Below are positions 1 to 6,484 of a stretch of 7,269 nt of DNA, piece after piece; the stretch's first letter is position 1; every line of letters begins with the position of its first letter. The DNA is from an uncultured Eubacteriales bacterium (GTDB lineage: Bacteria; Bacillota; Clostridia; UBA1381; UBA9506), in the NCBI GenBank assembly GCA_902478395.1, contig CABSKZ010000135.1:1-7269 (forward strand), in the 5' to 3' direction. The notes beneath the pieces are model-generated. The model worked only from the letters and a program-made list of their open reading frames with translations, was not told the DNA's origin and made no database searches. The position numbers and the translations under genes are program-made.

Positions 1-116
1 ACTTCTCAATCTTGAGGGGTGGGGATTGTCTTTTTTATCTCTTGCGATAAAGAAAAGGATAAATGTTATTACGGAGACTCATCATTCCTATTCCCGACTA
101 GCATTTTAAAATGATT

Positions 117-125
117 TGTTATAAT
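117..125 (+). promoter_or_regulatory. Extended -10 promoter element (TGTTATAAT)
   Basis: TGTTATAAT is an exact extended -10 (TGnTATAAT) for the main sigma factor. No good TTGACA-like -35 stands 16-18 nt upstream, though extended -10 promoters can work without one. It would transcribe rightwards through the AT-rich stretch, where no plus-strand gene is seen, so it may be chance. Confidence 0.25.
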
Positions 126-209
126 GGCCTATACATTCAGTATCACAAGAAAAATTAGCTTCTTTTCGCTGTTCCTAAATAAAAAAGAACTATTTTTCCT
201 CACATTCCT

Positions 210-245
210 CTATAATTGCGCGGAAAACGTCTCTTTTGCTGTCAT
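210..245 (-). CDS. Possible tiny reading frame (11 codons) with a good ribosome binding site; perhaps a frameshifted remnant
   Basis: On the minus strand GAGGAG (254-259) stands 8 nt before an ATG that reads MTAKETFSAQL and stops. A second frame through the same bases stays open from about 312 to a TAG at 190-192 and ends FRAIIEECEEK. Adding one base after the TTTT run would join the two into an 18-codon frame (MTAKETF, one residue, RAIIEECEEK). It could be a leader peptide, a small protein with a frameshift, or chance. I recognise no family. Confidence 0.15.
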   Translation of the reverse strand: MTAKETFSAQL

Positions 246-429
246 TTGATATACTCCTCTTTGGTATGTAGCACGACGGTCTTAAAAATTTACCGCAAGG
301 GTACAATCTCAAAAGCTCTTCTCTTCTTTATTCATATATCATAATTCTCGACTTCACAAGTAACGAAAGGGATCTTGTTAAAGCTGCATATTCCCCCCTG
401 CTTTGTTATGCTTGCTTATCGTCGTTTTC

Positions 430-438
430 ATTTTATCA
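430..438 (-). promoter_or_regulatory. Extended -10-like element (TGATAAAAT)
   Basis: On the minus strand TGATAAAAT fits TGnTAnAAT. The nearest -35-like TTGCGT is only 13 nt away, too close for a normal promoter. It would transcribe toward the small reading frame at 245-210. Weak evidence. Confidence 0.18.
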
Positions 439-470
439 GATTTTTTTAACGCAATTTCCTATCAGTCATA

Positions 471-540
471 ACCACCAGTAAACAGGTGGCTTGTACAGCC
501 CCTAGAAGGGGCTACTACAGGCTTAACCCCTAAAAGGGGC
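471..540. repeat. Cluster of three short GC-rich hairpins, possibly an IS200/IS605-type element end
   Basis: Three stem-loops follow each other: CCACC/GGTGG (472-476 with 485-489, 8-nt loop), AGCCCC/GGGGCT (497-502 with 508-513, 5-nt loop) and CCCC/GGGG (527-530 with 536-539, 5-nt loop). The last two share a 14-nt direct repeat with one mismatch (CCCCTAGAAGGGGC and CCCCTAAAAGGGGC). From memory, rows of such palindromes beside a TCATAACCACC-like sequence are typical of the ends of IS200/IS605 (TnpB) elements and their small gene-less derivatives in Clostridia. No transposase or TnpB coding is visible beside it. A different structured RNA or an ordinary intergenic repeat is possible. The pairing is seen directly; the family assignment is an inference. 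Confidence 0.4.
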
Positions 541-579
541 ATCGAAGTTTGACACCGCATTACCATTTAAGACGCCAAT

Positions 580-613
580 AAAAAATGAACCGGACGCAAT
601 CGTCCGGTTCATT
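580..613 (-). terminator. Intrinsic terminator of the ATPase operon
   Basis: A perfect 13-bp stem, AATGAACCGGACG (584-596) against CGTCCGGTTCATT (601-613), closes a 4-nt loop. On the minus strand it runs straight into six T (585-580, two of them in the stem), then A and TT. It is the expected shape of a Rho-independent terminator and lies about 57 nt after the subunit D stop. On the plus strand no T-run follows the stem, so it should work mainly for the operon. Confidence 0.92.
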
Positions 614-638
614 CTAAGATGTTGTAAGCTGCAGTATA

Positions 639-660
639 TTGATAAGCTGCGCTTTATCAA
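639..660 (-). other. Hairpin just after the subunit D stop codon
   Basis: TTGATAA (639-645) pairs with TTATCAA (654-660) across an 8-nt loop, in which two further G-C pairs are possible. It starts about 10 nt after the D stop and has no T-run, so it is unlikely to terminate alone. It could protect the mRNA 3' end. The octamer TAAGCTGC occurs twice here (625-632 and 643-650). Confidence 0.45.
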
Positions 661-669
661 CACCGTTTA

Positions 670-1323
670 TCACTGGCGTTTCGCCTCAATTTGTTCCTGT
701 ACCATCATATCCTTGACCTTCATCAGCCGCGTAATATTCCCGCGTTCATTTTCGTCCAGCTTCATGGTAATAAACTTGATGGTTTCCTCCAACTGCGGTA
801 TCATAATATGTTCCAGCGCGTTAACACGGCGGCGTGTTTTTTCAATTTCCTGCGCCATCAGGTCGCAGGCCTTTTCCATCTGCGCCAATTCAAGCAATTT
901 GGGGAACACATCGGACAAAGTCGCAATCGCGCTGTCCAATTCACCAGAGGTATCCGCCAAGCCATAGGAATAGATATTGTCTCCGGTCCCTTCTGTTTTA
1001 AATTCATAATCCGGAACATCCACACTCATGATATTTTTCACAGAAAGCTCCACACCGACAGACTGTTTCGGAAACATCAGCGCTTCCTCCAGCCCCTCAC
1101 CGGACATGACGGCGCGCGCGATGATAAAGTTGTCATAGGCCTGTTTGAGCAATGCCTCTACCTCACGGCGGAACGCCTTATTCTTTTTTGCCAGCTCCAG
1201 AAACTGCTTCATCAATTCGTCCCGCTTATCCTTAAGCAGCTTATGTCCGCGCCGCGCGGTTGCCAGCCGCTTTTTCAGCTTCGTCAGCTCCATACGGGTT
1301 GGGTTCACATTTAATCTGGCCAT
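670..1323 (-). CDS. ntpD: V/A-type ATPase subunit D (central rotor shaft)
   Basis: This 217-residue subunit is the long antiparallel coiled coil that turns inside the A3B3 ring and transmits torque. The N-terminal helix starts with VNPTRMELTKLKKRLATARR and runs to about residue 75. A short beta-hairpin region follows (about 85-125), then the C-terminal helix with the conserved RRRVNALEHIMIPQLEET (164-181). Start: ATG at 1323, with GAGGG 7 nt upstream; the TGA of subunit B is only 3 nt away. It is the last gene of the operon. About 10 nt after its stop comes a first hairpin, and about 60 nt after it a strong terminator. Length is normal for the family. Confidence 0.97.
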   Translation of the reverse strand: MARLNVNPTRMELTKLKKRLATARRGHKLLKDKRDELMKQFLELAKKNKAFRREVEALLKQAYDNFIIARAVMSGEGLEEALMFPKQSVGVELSVKNIMSVDVPDYEFKTEGTGDNIYSYGLADTSGELDSAIATLSDVFPKLLELAQMEKACDLMAQEIEKTRRRVNALEHIMIPQLEETIKFITMKLDENERGNITRLMKVKDMMVQEQIEAKRQ

Positions 1324-1326
1324 ACA

Positions 1327-2706
1327 TCAACCCTCTTTTTTATCCAGATATTTTTCGACATACTCGTCCTTAATCCGCTTCAGCTCGCTTCTCGGGAGAA
1401 TGGACAGCAAATCCCAGCCGATGTTCAGCGTTTCTTCGATACTCCTGTCCGTTTCGTAGCCCTGGGAAATATAAACCTTTTCAAATTCGTCGGCGAACTT
1501 CGCATAGAGCCGGTCAACCTCCGTCAGCGCGGATTCGCCCAGAATGACCATGAGTTCCTTAGCCTCTTTCCCGCGCGCATAGGCCGCAAACAACTGGTTC
1601 ATCGTGTTTGCGTGGTCCTCACGGGTTTTGCCTTCGCCGATTCCCTTATCTTTCAGTCTCGACAGCGACGGAAGAACATCTATCGGTGGCATAATATTTT
1701 TCCGGTACAGTTCCCGGCTCAAAATAATCTGCCCTTCTGTAATGTAGCCCGTCAAATCAGGAATCGGATGTGTTTTGTCATCCTCCGGCATGGTAAGAAT
1801 CGGAATCAGGGTGATACTTCCATCATGACCTTTTTTCCGCCCCGCGCGTTCATATAGAGTCGCCAAGTCTGTATACAAATATCCCGGATAGCCCCGCCTT
1901 CCTGGAACCTCTTTGCGCGCCGCCGAAACCTCGCGCAGCGCCTCTGCATAGTTTGTAATATCCGTAATGATAACCAGCACGTGCATATTTTCGTGAAACG
2001 CGAGATACTCCGCGGCAGTAAGCGCCATACGCGGCGTAGAAATCCGCTCGATTGCCGGGTCGTTGGCCAGATTCATAAACATAACGGCGCGGTCGATTGC
2101 ACCGGTTTTCTTAAAGTCCGTAATAAAGTAGTCCGCTTCCTCGAAGGTGATGCCGAGTGCCGCAAACACAACCGCAAAGTTCGATTCATCACCGAGCACC
2201 TTTGCCTGGCGGGCTATCTGTGCGGCAAGGTTCGCGTGCGGCAGACCGGAACCGGAAAAAATCGGCAGCTTCTGCCCACGGACCAGCGTGTTCAGGCCAT
2301 CAATCGCGGAAACGCCCGTCTGGATAAATTCAGACGGATAGTCCCGCGCGGCAGGGTTCATCGGCTCTCCGTTGATGTCGATGCGCTCTGTCGGGATAAT
2401 CGCGGGGCCGTCGTCTATTGGTTTACCCATCCCGTCGAACACGCGGCCAAGCATATCGGAGGATACGCCAAGCTCCAGCCCGTGCCCCAGAAACCGCACC
2501 TTGCTCTCCGCCAGATTGATTCCCGTCGCGCTTTCAAACAGCTGCACCACCGCTTTGTCGCCGTCCACTTCCAGTACACGGCAGCGGCGGATTTCTCCGT
2601 TTGCAAGTTCAATTTCCCCTAGCTCGTTGAAGGTTGCGCCCTCCACCTGTTCCACCATCATCAGCGGCCCAGCAACCTCCTGAATTGTTTTATATTCCTT
2701 TGGCAT
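1327..2706 (-). CDS. ntpB: V/A-type ATPase regulatory subunit B
   Basis: This 459-residue non-catalytic partner of subunit A alternates with it in the A3B3 ring. It has the N-terminal beta barrel (about 1-75), a central domain in which the P-loop place is occupied by a degenerate SGSGLPHA (151-158, no GKT), the strand and loop VIITDITNYAEALREV (245-260), and PPIDVLPSLSR (340-350). R350 matches the arginine finger of Enterococcus hirae NtpB, which reaches into the catalytic site of A. The ATG start directly follows the TAA of subunit A with no base between. A GAGGGGGTG ribosome binding site lies inside the end of the A gene, 6 nt before the ATG. The TGA stop lies 3 nt before subunit D. No anomalies seen. 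Confidence 0.98.
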   Translation of the reverse strand: MPKEYKTIQEVAGPLMMVEQVEGATFNELGEIELANGEIRRCRVLEVDGDKAVVQLFESATGINLAESKVRFLGHGLELGVSSDMLGRVFDGMGKPIDDGPAIIPTERIDINGEPMNPAARDYPSEFIQTGVSAIDGLNTLVRGQKLPIFSGSGLPHANLAAQIARQAKVLGDESNFAVVFAALGITFEEADYFITDFKKTGAIDRAVMFMNLANDPAIERISTPRMALTAAEYLAFHENMHVLVIITDITNYAEALREVSAARKEVPGRRGYPGYLYTDLATLYERAGRKKGHDGSITLIPILTMPEDDKTHPIPDLTGYITEGQIILSRELYRKNIMPPIDVLPSLSRLKDKGIGEGKTREDHANTMNQLFAAYARGKEAKELMVILGESALTEVDRLYAKFADEFEKVYISQGYETDRSIEETLNIGWDLLSILPRSELKRIKDEYVEKYLDKKEG

Positions 2707-4470
2707 TTAGCGCACCCCCTCTGACAGCTGTTCCATTTCTTTGTCAATTTCCGCTGCAATATCTTCAAATATCCGCTCAAACTCCTGTTCCGGCACCTGC
2801 TTGGCCTTGCCGATTCTAACCCGGACTTCAGCATCTGTAACCGCTTCGATACCCGCGCCCGCGTTTAAGGCTTCTTTTGCCCGGTCGTAGTATTTTAATA
2901 CCAGCTTGAGCAGGCCGAATTGTTTTTTCATGGATGTATAGGTGTCAATTTCGTCAAACGCGTTTTGCTGCAAATAATCCTCACGAATGGAACGTGCGGC
3001 TTCAAGCGCCAGCCGATCGGAAGCGGAAAGCGCGTCAATGCCGACCAGCTTCACAATTTCCTCCAGTTCCGCCTCCTGCTGCAAAATCTGCATACAGGTG
3101 GTGCGCAGCTTAGGCCACTGCTTGGAAATATTCTGTTCGTACCAGACGGTCAGCCGTTCGAGATACAGCGAATAGCTGTTCAGCCAGTTGATGGATGGAA
3201 AATGCCGCCGGTATGCAAGATTGGCGTCCAGCCCCCAAAATACCTTGACGATACGGAGCGTTGCCTGAGACACCGGCTCGGAGATGTCCCCGCCCGGAGG
3301 CGATACCGCGCCGACTGCCGAGATGGAGCCTACTTTTTCCTCTGAGCCTTCGCACAGCACCTTGCCCGCCCGCTCGTAAAACTGCGCCAACCGGGACCCT
3401 AGATAAGCCGGATATCCCTCTTCGCCCGGCATTTCCTCCAGACGACCGGACATTTCGCGCAGCGCCTCGGCCCAACGCGAGGTGGAATCCGCCAGCAAAA
3501 CGACGGAATACCCCATATCGCGGAAGTATTCTGCGATGGTGATGCCTGTATAAATACACGATTCCCGCGCCGCAACCGGCATGTCCGATGTATTTGCAAT
3601 CAGGACTGTCCGCTTCATCAGCGATTCTCCTGTTTTTGGGTCCACTATCTCCGGGAATTCCCGCAAAACGTCCGTCATTTCGTTGCCGCGTTCGCCGCAG
3701 CCGATATAAATGACGATATCCGCATCGGCCCACTTCGCCAGCTGGTGCTGGACAACGGTTTTCCCACTGCCGAACGGCCCCGGAATCGCTGCGACACCGC
3801 CCTTTGCAATCGGGAAGAATGTGTCCATGACGCGCTGGCCCGTAATAAGCGGCTCGTCGAGCGGAAGCTTTGTTTTATAAGGCCGCCCTTTGCGGACCGG
3901 CCACTTTTGCAGCATGCAGATGTTCTGAACCGCATCCCCGTTCTTCACTGTGCAAATAGTGTCAGTTATCGTGAATTCTCCCTCTTTGACGTCTGTAATC
4001 ACGCCTTCCACACCATACGGAACCATGATGCGGTGCTCCACTACAACCGTTTCTTGCACAACGCCGATGACATCGCCGCCCCGAACTGTTTCTCCGGCGG
4101 ATTTTACCGGTTTGAACAGCCATTTTTTGTCGTGCGGAACCGCCGGAAGGTCGATCCCGCGCCGGATATTCGTCCCTGAAACACGCACCATTTCCTCCAG
4201 CGGCCGCTGGATACCGTCATACATCCGCTCTATCATGCCCGGGGCAAGCTCCACCGATAGCGGTGCCCCCGTGGAAATAACTGGAACACCCGGCCCCAGC
4301 CCCGCAGTTTCCTCATATACTTGAATCGATGCCCTGTCTCCGTGAATTTCGATAATTTCGCCAATCAGCCGTTCCTCGCCGACGCGCACCACGTCGAACA
4401 TGTTCGCATCGCGCATCCCTTCCGCGATGACCAAAGGCCCAGAAACCTTTACAACCGTTCCCTTACTCAA
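2707..4470 (-). CDS. ntpA: V/A-type ATPase catalytic subunit A
   Basis: This 587-residue subunit carries the catalytic nucleotide site at each A/B interface and couples ATP hydrolysis or synthesis to shaft rotation. In order: an N-terminal beta barrel (about 1-70), the A-specific insert or 'bulge' (about 115-190), the nucleotide domain with P-loop GPFGSGKT (231-238, catalytic Lys 237), the GERGNE motif with catalytic Glu 260, Walker B region VVLLAD (323-328) then STSRWAEALRE, the alpha/beta-family signature PSINWLNSYS (425-434), and a C-terminal helical domain. All key residues are intact. The start is TTG: GAGGTGA lies 4 nt upstream, and the only nearby ATG meets a stop after two codons. The last codons (EGVR) also encode the ribosome binding site of subunit B. 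Confidence 0.98.
   Translation of the reverse strand: MSKGTVVKVSGPLVIAEGMRDANMFDVVRVGEERLIGEIIEIHGDRASIQVYEETAGLGPGVPVISTGAPLSVELAPGMIERMYDGIQRPLEEMVRVSGTNIRRGIDLPAVPHDKKWLFKPVKSAGETVRGGDVIGVVQETVVVEHRIMVPYGVEGVITDVKEGEFTITDTICTVKNGDAVQNICMLQKWPVRKGRPYKTKLPLDEPLITGQRVMDTFFPIAKGGVAAIPGPFGSGKTVVQHQLAKWADADIVIYIGCGERGNEMTDVLREFPEIVDPKTGESLMKRTVLIANTSDMPVAARESCIYTGITIAEYFRDMGYSVVLLADSTSRWAEALREMSGRLEEMPGEEGYPAYLGSRLAQFYERAGKVLCEGSEEKVGSISAVGAVSPPGGDISEPVSQATLRIVKVFWGLDANLAYRRHFPSINWLNSYSLYLERLTVWYEQNISKQWPKLRTTCMQILQQEAELEEIVKLVGIDALSASDRLALEAARSIREDYLQQNAFDEIDTYTSMKKQFGLLKLVLKYYDRAKEALNAGAGIEAVTDAEVRVRIGKAKQVPEQEFERIFEDIAAEIDKEMEQLSEGVR
2713..2721 (-). promoter_or_regulatory. Ribosome binding site of subunit B, inside the subunit A gene
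   Basis: GAGGGGGTG lies 6 nt before the ATG of subunit B and is read as the Glu-Gly-Val codons near the end of subunit A. With the adjoining TAAATG junction this predicts tight translational coupling, fitting the 3:3 ratio of A to B. Confidence 0.7.
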
Positions 4471-4474
4471 ATTA

Positions 4475-4481
4475 TCACCTC
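4475..4481 (-). promoter_or_regulatory. Ribosome binding site that fixes the TTG start of subunit A
   Basis: GAGGTGA lies 4 nt before the TTG at 4470, in the 42-nt gap after subunit F. It supports TTG as the true start of the catalytic subunit, since the protein then begins MSKGTVVKVSGPLV, the usual family N-terminus. Confidence 0.75.
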
Positions 4482-4512
4482 ATTTTAGTTTCACACGCAT
4501 GTACGCAAGCTG

Positions 4513-4827
4513 TCAATCGCCGATAATATCCGCCCCAACCGCGCGTTCAATGTTGTTCTTCACGTTGGCCATTCCCAAACCGAGGCTCCCCTGGTTGCCA
4601 GGAATCGGAATCACCGCGGGTGCGAGCTGCCCCCGGTATTCCTCGAGCTCGCGCGCAAGGCCGTCGGCCAGCTGTTCTGTGATATAAATAATCGCGAAGC
4701 CGGACTCCGCCATGCTTTTCAGTTTCTCCCGCGCTTGCTCCGTGCTTTCGCAGGCCTCTACCGCTAACCCCAGCGCACGGAAGCCCATTACACTGTCCTT
4801 GTCGCCCAGCACGCCGATTTTATACAT
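4513..4827 (-). CDS. V/A-type ATPase subunit F (central stalk; NtpG in Enterococcus naming)
   Basis: This small soluble subunit (104 residues from this start) binds subunit D in the rotating central shaft. Family marks are MYKIGVLGDKDSV at the start, IIYITEQLA in the middle and PAVIPIPGNQGSLGLG near the end, a Rossmann-like alpha/beta fold in known structures. The start is not certain. The ATG at 4827 gives the usual family N-terminus and overlaps the last 8 nt of subunit C. An in-frame GTG at 4836 would add MIL. The weak AAAGG at 4841-4845 is 13 nt from the ATG and only 4 nt from the GTG, so neither is ideally placed, and translation coupled to subunit C is likely. The TGA stop is followed by a 42-nt gap before subunit A. 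Confidence 0.94.
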   Translation of the reverse strand: MYKIGVLGDKDSVMGFRALGLAVEACESTEQAREKLKSMAESGFAIIYITEQLADGLARELEEYRGQLAPAVIPIPGNQGSLGLGMANVKNNIERAVGADIIGD

Positions 4828-5776
4828 AAGAATCACGCAGCCTTTCTTTAATCAGCTCAGGCGGAAGTCCGTTCTTTTTCCCAGTCAAGATAATCCGTAC
4901 CAGCTTGATTTCATTTTCCTTCGCAATCAAATACGCCACAAGCGGCTCGATGCCGAAAGAAACAAATTTTGCTTTTTTGATATAGGCGATCAAAAAATTG
5001 TCCACCGCCTTTTCCAGTTCCGTAATGCCTTCCCCCTGCTCCAGAAGGGCTTCATACGGCGTCGATTTCAAAATCTCCCCGATAGATGCGCCCCCCTCCC
5101 GCAGATACGCGGACGGCTTGAGCTTCCCCCCGTCCAGCAGCGCCTTCATCAGGAAATCTACTCCGCGCCCCATCCGACGTACCCGGACAAATATGCGGAT
5201 GTTCGCTAGATCCGCCATGGTTGCGACGATATCGCGCACATAATCGCTGCCTGTCTGTTCCGCCATTTCTTCCATTTCCCTAAAGACCGCCTTGTCCAGC
5301 ACGAGGTCGGACAACTGCGGGTCTCCGGTTTTATGGAACAGATCCACCGCTTCTTCCACGGCGTTTTTCATGACCTGCGGGAAGCCGGAAAAAGCCCGGT
5401 TTGTCACGATGTTCTTCATCAGCTGTGCGGAATACCGTCCGCTTTCCACCAAAAGATGGTCGTAGTCCTTCCCCAGAAATTCTGCTTTGAGCAGGACTTT
5501 TATGTTATGGTAATCATGTTTCACCAAAAATAGATCGAACGCGCCGCGCGACGGGGAGATGCCTTTCAGAAAATCCACGGTCCTCTGAAGTTCACCGGAC
5601 AGCATTTCTTCCTCGTCGTCCCCTTCGTAGCCGTTCTCCTTCAGGATTTTCACTGCCTCCTGAAAGTTCTGCGCATCCGCCATCCGGGTTAGTTTGAGCC
5701 GATCGAGCAGCTTGCTTTCTACCGCCCTGACCTTTGCGACTGGATACGCATAGTCAATATCCTTCGTTTTCGCCAT
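4820..5776 (-). CDS. ntpC: V/A-type ATPase subunit C (rotor coupling, d-type)
   Basis: This 318-residue soluble subunit is the funnel that links the central shaft (D/F) to the K ring; it is equivalent to eukaryotic subunit d. Its most conserved part is near the C-terminus (about 272-316), with FGIEPLVAYLIAKENEIK followed by LVRII and PPELIKERL. Three similar short motifs recur at about 85-99 (HDYHNIKVLLKAE), 188-201 (ADLANIRIFVRVRR) and 286-300 (KENEIKLVRIILTGK). This agrees with the known build of the family from three similar helical domains. The ATG start follows AAGGA with 9 nt between. The end overlaps the start of subunit F. Length is slightly under the 320-350 residues I would expect; nothing appears to be missing. 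Confidence 0.96.
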   Translation of the reverse strand: MAKTKDIDYAYPVAKVRAVESKLLDRLKLTRMADAQNFQEAVKILKENGYEGDDEEEMLSGELQRTVDFLKGISPSRGAFDLFLVKHDYHNIKVLLKAEFLGKDYDHLLVESGRYSAQLMKNIVTNRAFSGFPQVMKNAVEEAVDLFHKTGDPQLSDLVLDKAVFREMEEMAEQTGSDYVRDIVATMADLANIRIFVRVRRMGRGVDFLMKALLDGGKLKPSAYLREGGASIGEILKSTPYEALLEQGEGITELEKAVDNFLIAYIKKAKFVSFGIEPLVAYLIAKENEIKLVRIILTGKKNGLPPELIKERLRDSYV

Positions 5777-5830
5777 CGTACCACATCCTTTTCAAGAGCT
5801 GTACGCCAACCTTGTTCCCTGCTTGCGTTT

Positions 5831-6436
5831 TTACTGGAACAAAATCGCCGCCAGTTCCACCTCAAGCTGTTCCCGCTTCGCGGCAAGCAGCGCTTCTATG
5901 GTGTTATTGACCACAATATCGCCTTTTTTCAGCAGGAAGCCGCCGCTTGCATTGATGTTATCCTCCGAAATTAACATTCTCGGGGCTTTTACCCCATCCG
6001 CCTTGAGCTTACTGTTGACCCGCACCAGAAACCGCAGAAGGCTGATACGCCCGGAATCTCGGGTATTGAAGATAATCTCTTCGTCCCCTTCTTCAGAGGA
6101 GGCGACTATCAGCTCCACCATCAGCTCTTCATAGTCACTCAGCGGCATATTGATGATTTCCTGTTTTGCTTTTTCAAAGCATTGGTCCATGAGTTTTTGC
6201 TTTTCCGCCAGCAGGATTTTCTTTGCCTCCATTTTCGCGGAACCAATTACCCGTTCCCTTGCCTTAACGGCTTCTGCCCGCGCGTATGCCAGCCGTTTTT
6301 CCCTGTTTTTTCCGGCTTCCTCCATTGCCTTTTGGACAATCGCGTCCGCTTCGGCCTCCGCCTCCGCGATGATTGTGTCCGCGCGCGTCTGCGCGTCGTC
6401 TCTTATTTTCTGTTTAATGCTATCCAAGCCAGCCAC
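5831..6436 (-). CDS. ntpE: V/A-type ATPase subunit E (peripheral stalk)
   Basis: This subunit belongs to the peripheral stalk that holds the A3B3 head still against the rotor. With the start chosen here it has 201 residues: an N-terminal charged, Ala/Glu-rich helix (about residues 1-100, with repeats such as IIAEAEAEADAIVQKA) expected to pair with the small stalk subunit, then a globular C-terminal domain that binds the head. I chose the GTG at 6436 because GAGGTGA lies 5 nt upstream. The next in-frame GTG at 6445 would add only three residues (MRP) and overlaps that ribosome binding site, so it is less likely. The protein then begins MAGLDSIKQKI, as is usual for the family. Its helix partner (subunit G/H type) is not in the window and may lie upstream of subunit I. 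Confidence 0.93.
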   Translation of the reverse strand: MAGLDSIKQKIRDDAQTRADTIIAEAEAEADAIVQKAMEEAGKNREKRLAYARAEAVKARERVIGSAKMEAKKILLAEKQKLMDQCFEKAKQEIINMPLSDYEELMVELIVASSEEGDEEIIFNTRDSGRISLLRFLVRVNSKLKADGVKAPRMLISEDNINASGGFLLKKGDIVVNNTIEALLAAKREQLEVELAAILFQ

Positions 6437-6441
6437 TGGTC

Positions 6442-6448
6442 TCACCTC
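6442..6448 (-). promoter_or_regulatory. Ribosome binding site that fixes the GTG start of subunit E
   Basis: GAGGTGA lies 5 nt before the GTG at 6436. The alternative GTG at 6445 falls inside this site and has no usable site of its own, so 6436 is preferred. Confidence 0.7.
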
Positions 6449-6484
6449 ACAATTTAGATTCTGTTTGACAGTTTGGAAACTAGA

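Larger units (their letters stand above)
1..470. other. AT-rich stretch without a supported gene
   Basis: This region lies beyond the operon terminator and is clearly richer in A and T than the ATPase genes. I read both strands and saw no long open frame, no tRNA or rRNA, and no clear second terminator. It does contain two promoter-like -10 elements (117-125 plus, 430-438 minus), a possible tiny reading frame on the minus strand (210-245), and a six-C run at 393-398. It could be the upstream region of a neighbour outside the window, decayed sequence, or an untranslated RNA region. Confidence 0.5.

Noticed and set aside
7..38. Possible plus-strand terminator: CAATC/GATTG followed by TCTTTTTT
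   Set aside because: The stem has only 5 bp with a 12-nt loop, too weak to call although the T-run is suggestive.
1..470. CRISPR array, tRNA or riboswitch in the AT-rich stretch
   Set aside because: No regularly spaced repeats, no cloverleaf pattern and no recognisable riboswitch core were found on either strand.
691..1314. Plus-strand open frame of 207 codons opposite subunit D
   Set aside because: It lies wholly antisense to a well-conserved gene, has no recognisable domain, and its open state follows from the codon use of subunit D.
1981..2622. Plus-strand open frame of 213 codons opposite subunit B
   Set aside because: It is antisense to conserved subunit B, rich in Arg, His and Cys as expected of a shadow frame, and no family is recognisable.
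3110..3733. Minus-strand open frame of 207 codons inside subunit A
   Set aside because: It is another frame of the same strand as subunit A, whose own frame holds all catalytic motifs; the translation is Gly/Arg-rich and domain-free.
6437..6484. Possible internal promoter or regulatory site in the K to E gap (and the 54-nt gap at 5777-5830)
   Set aside because: I saw only ribosome binding sites, with no -10/-35 pair or strong hairpin.
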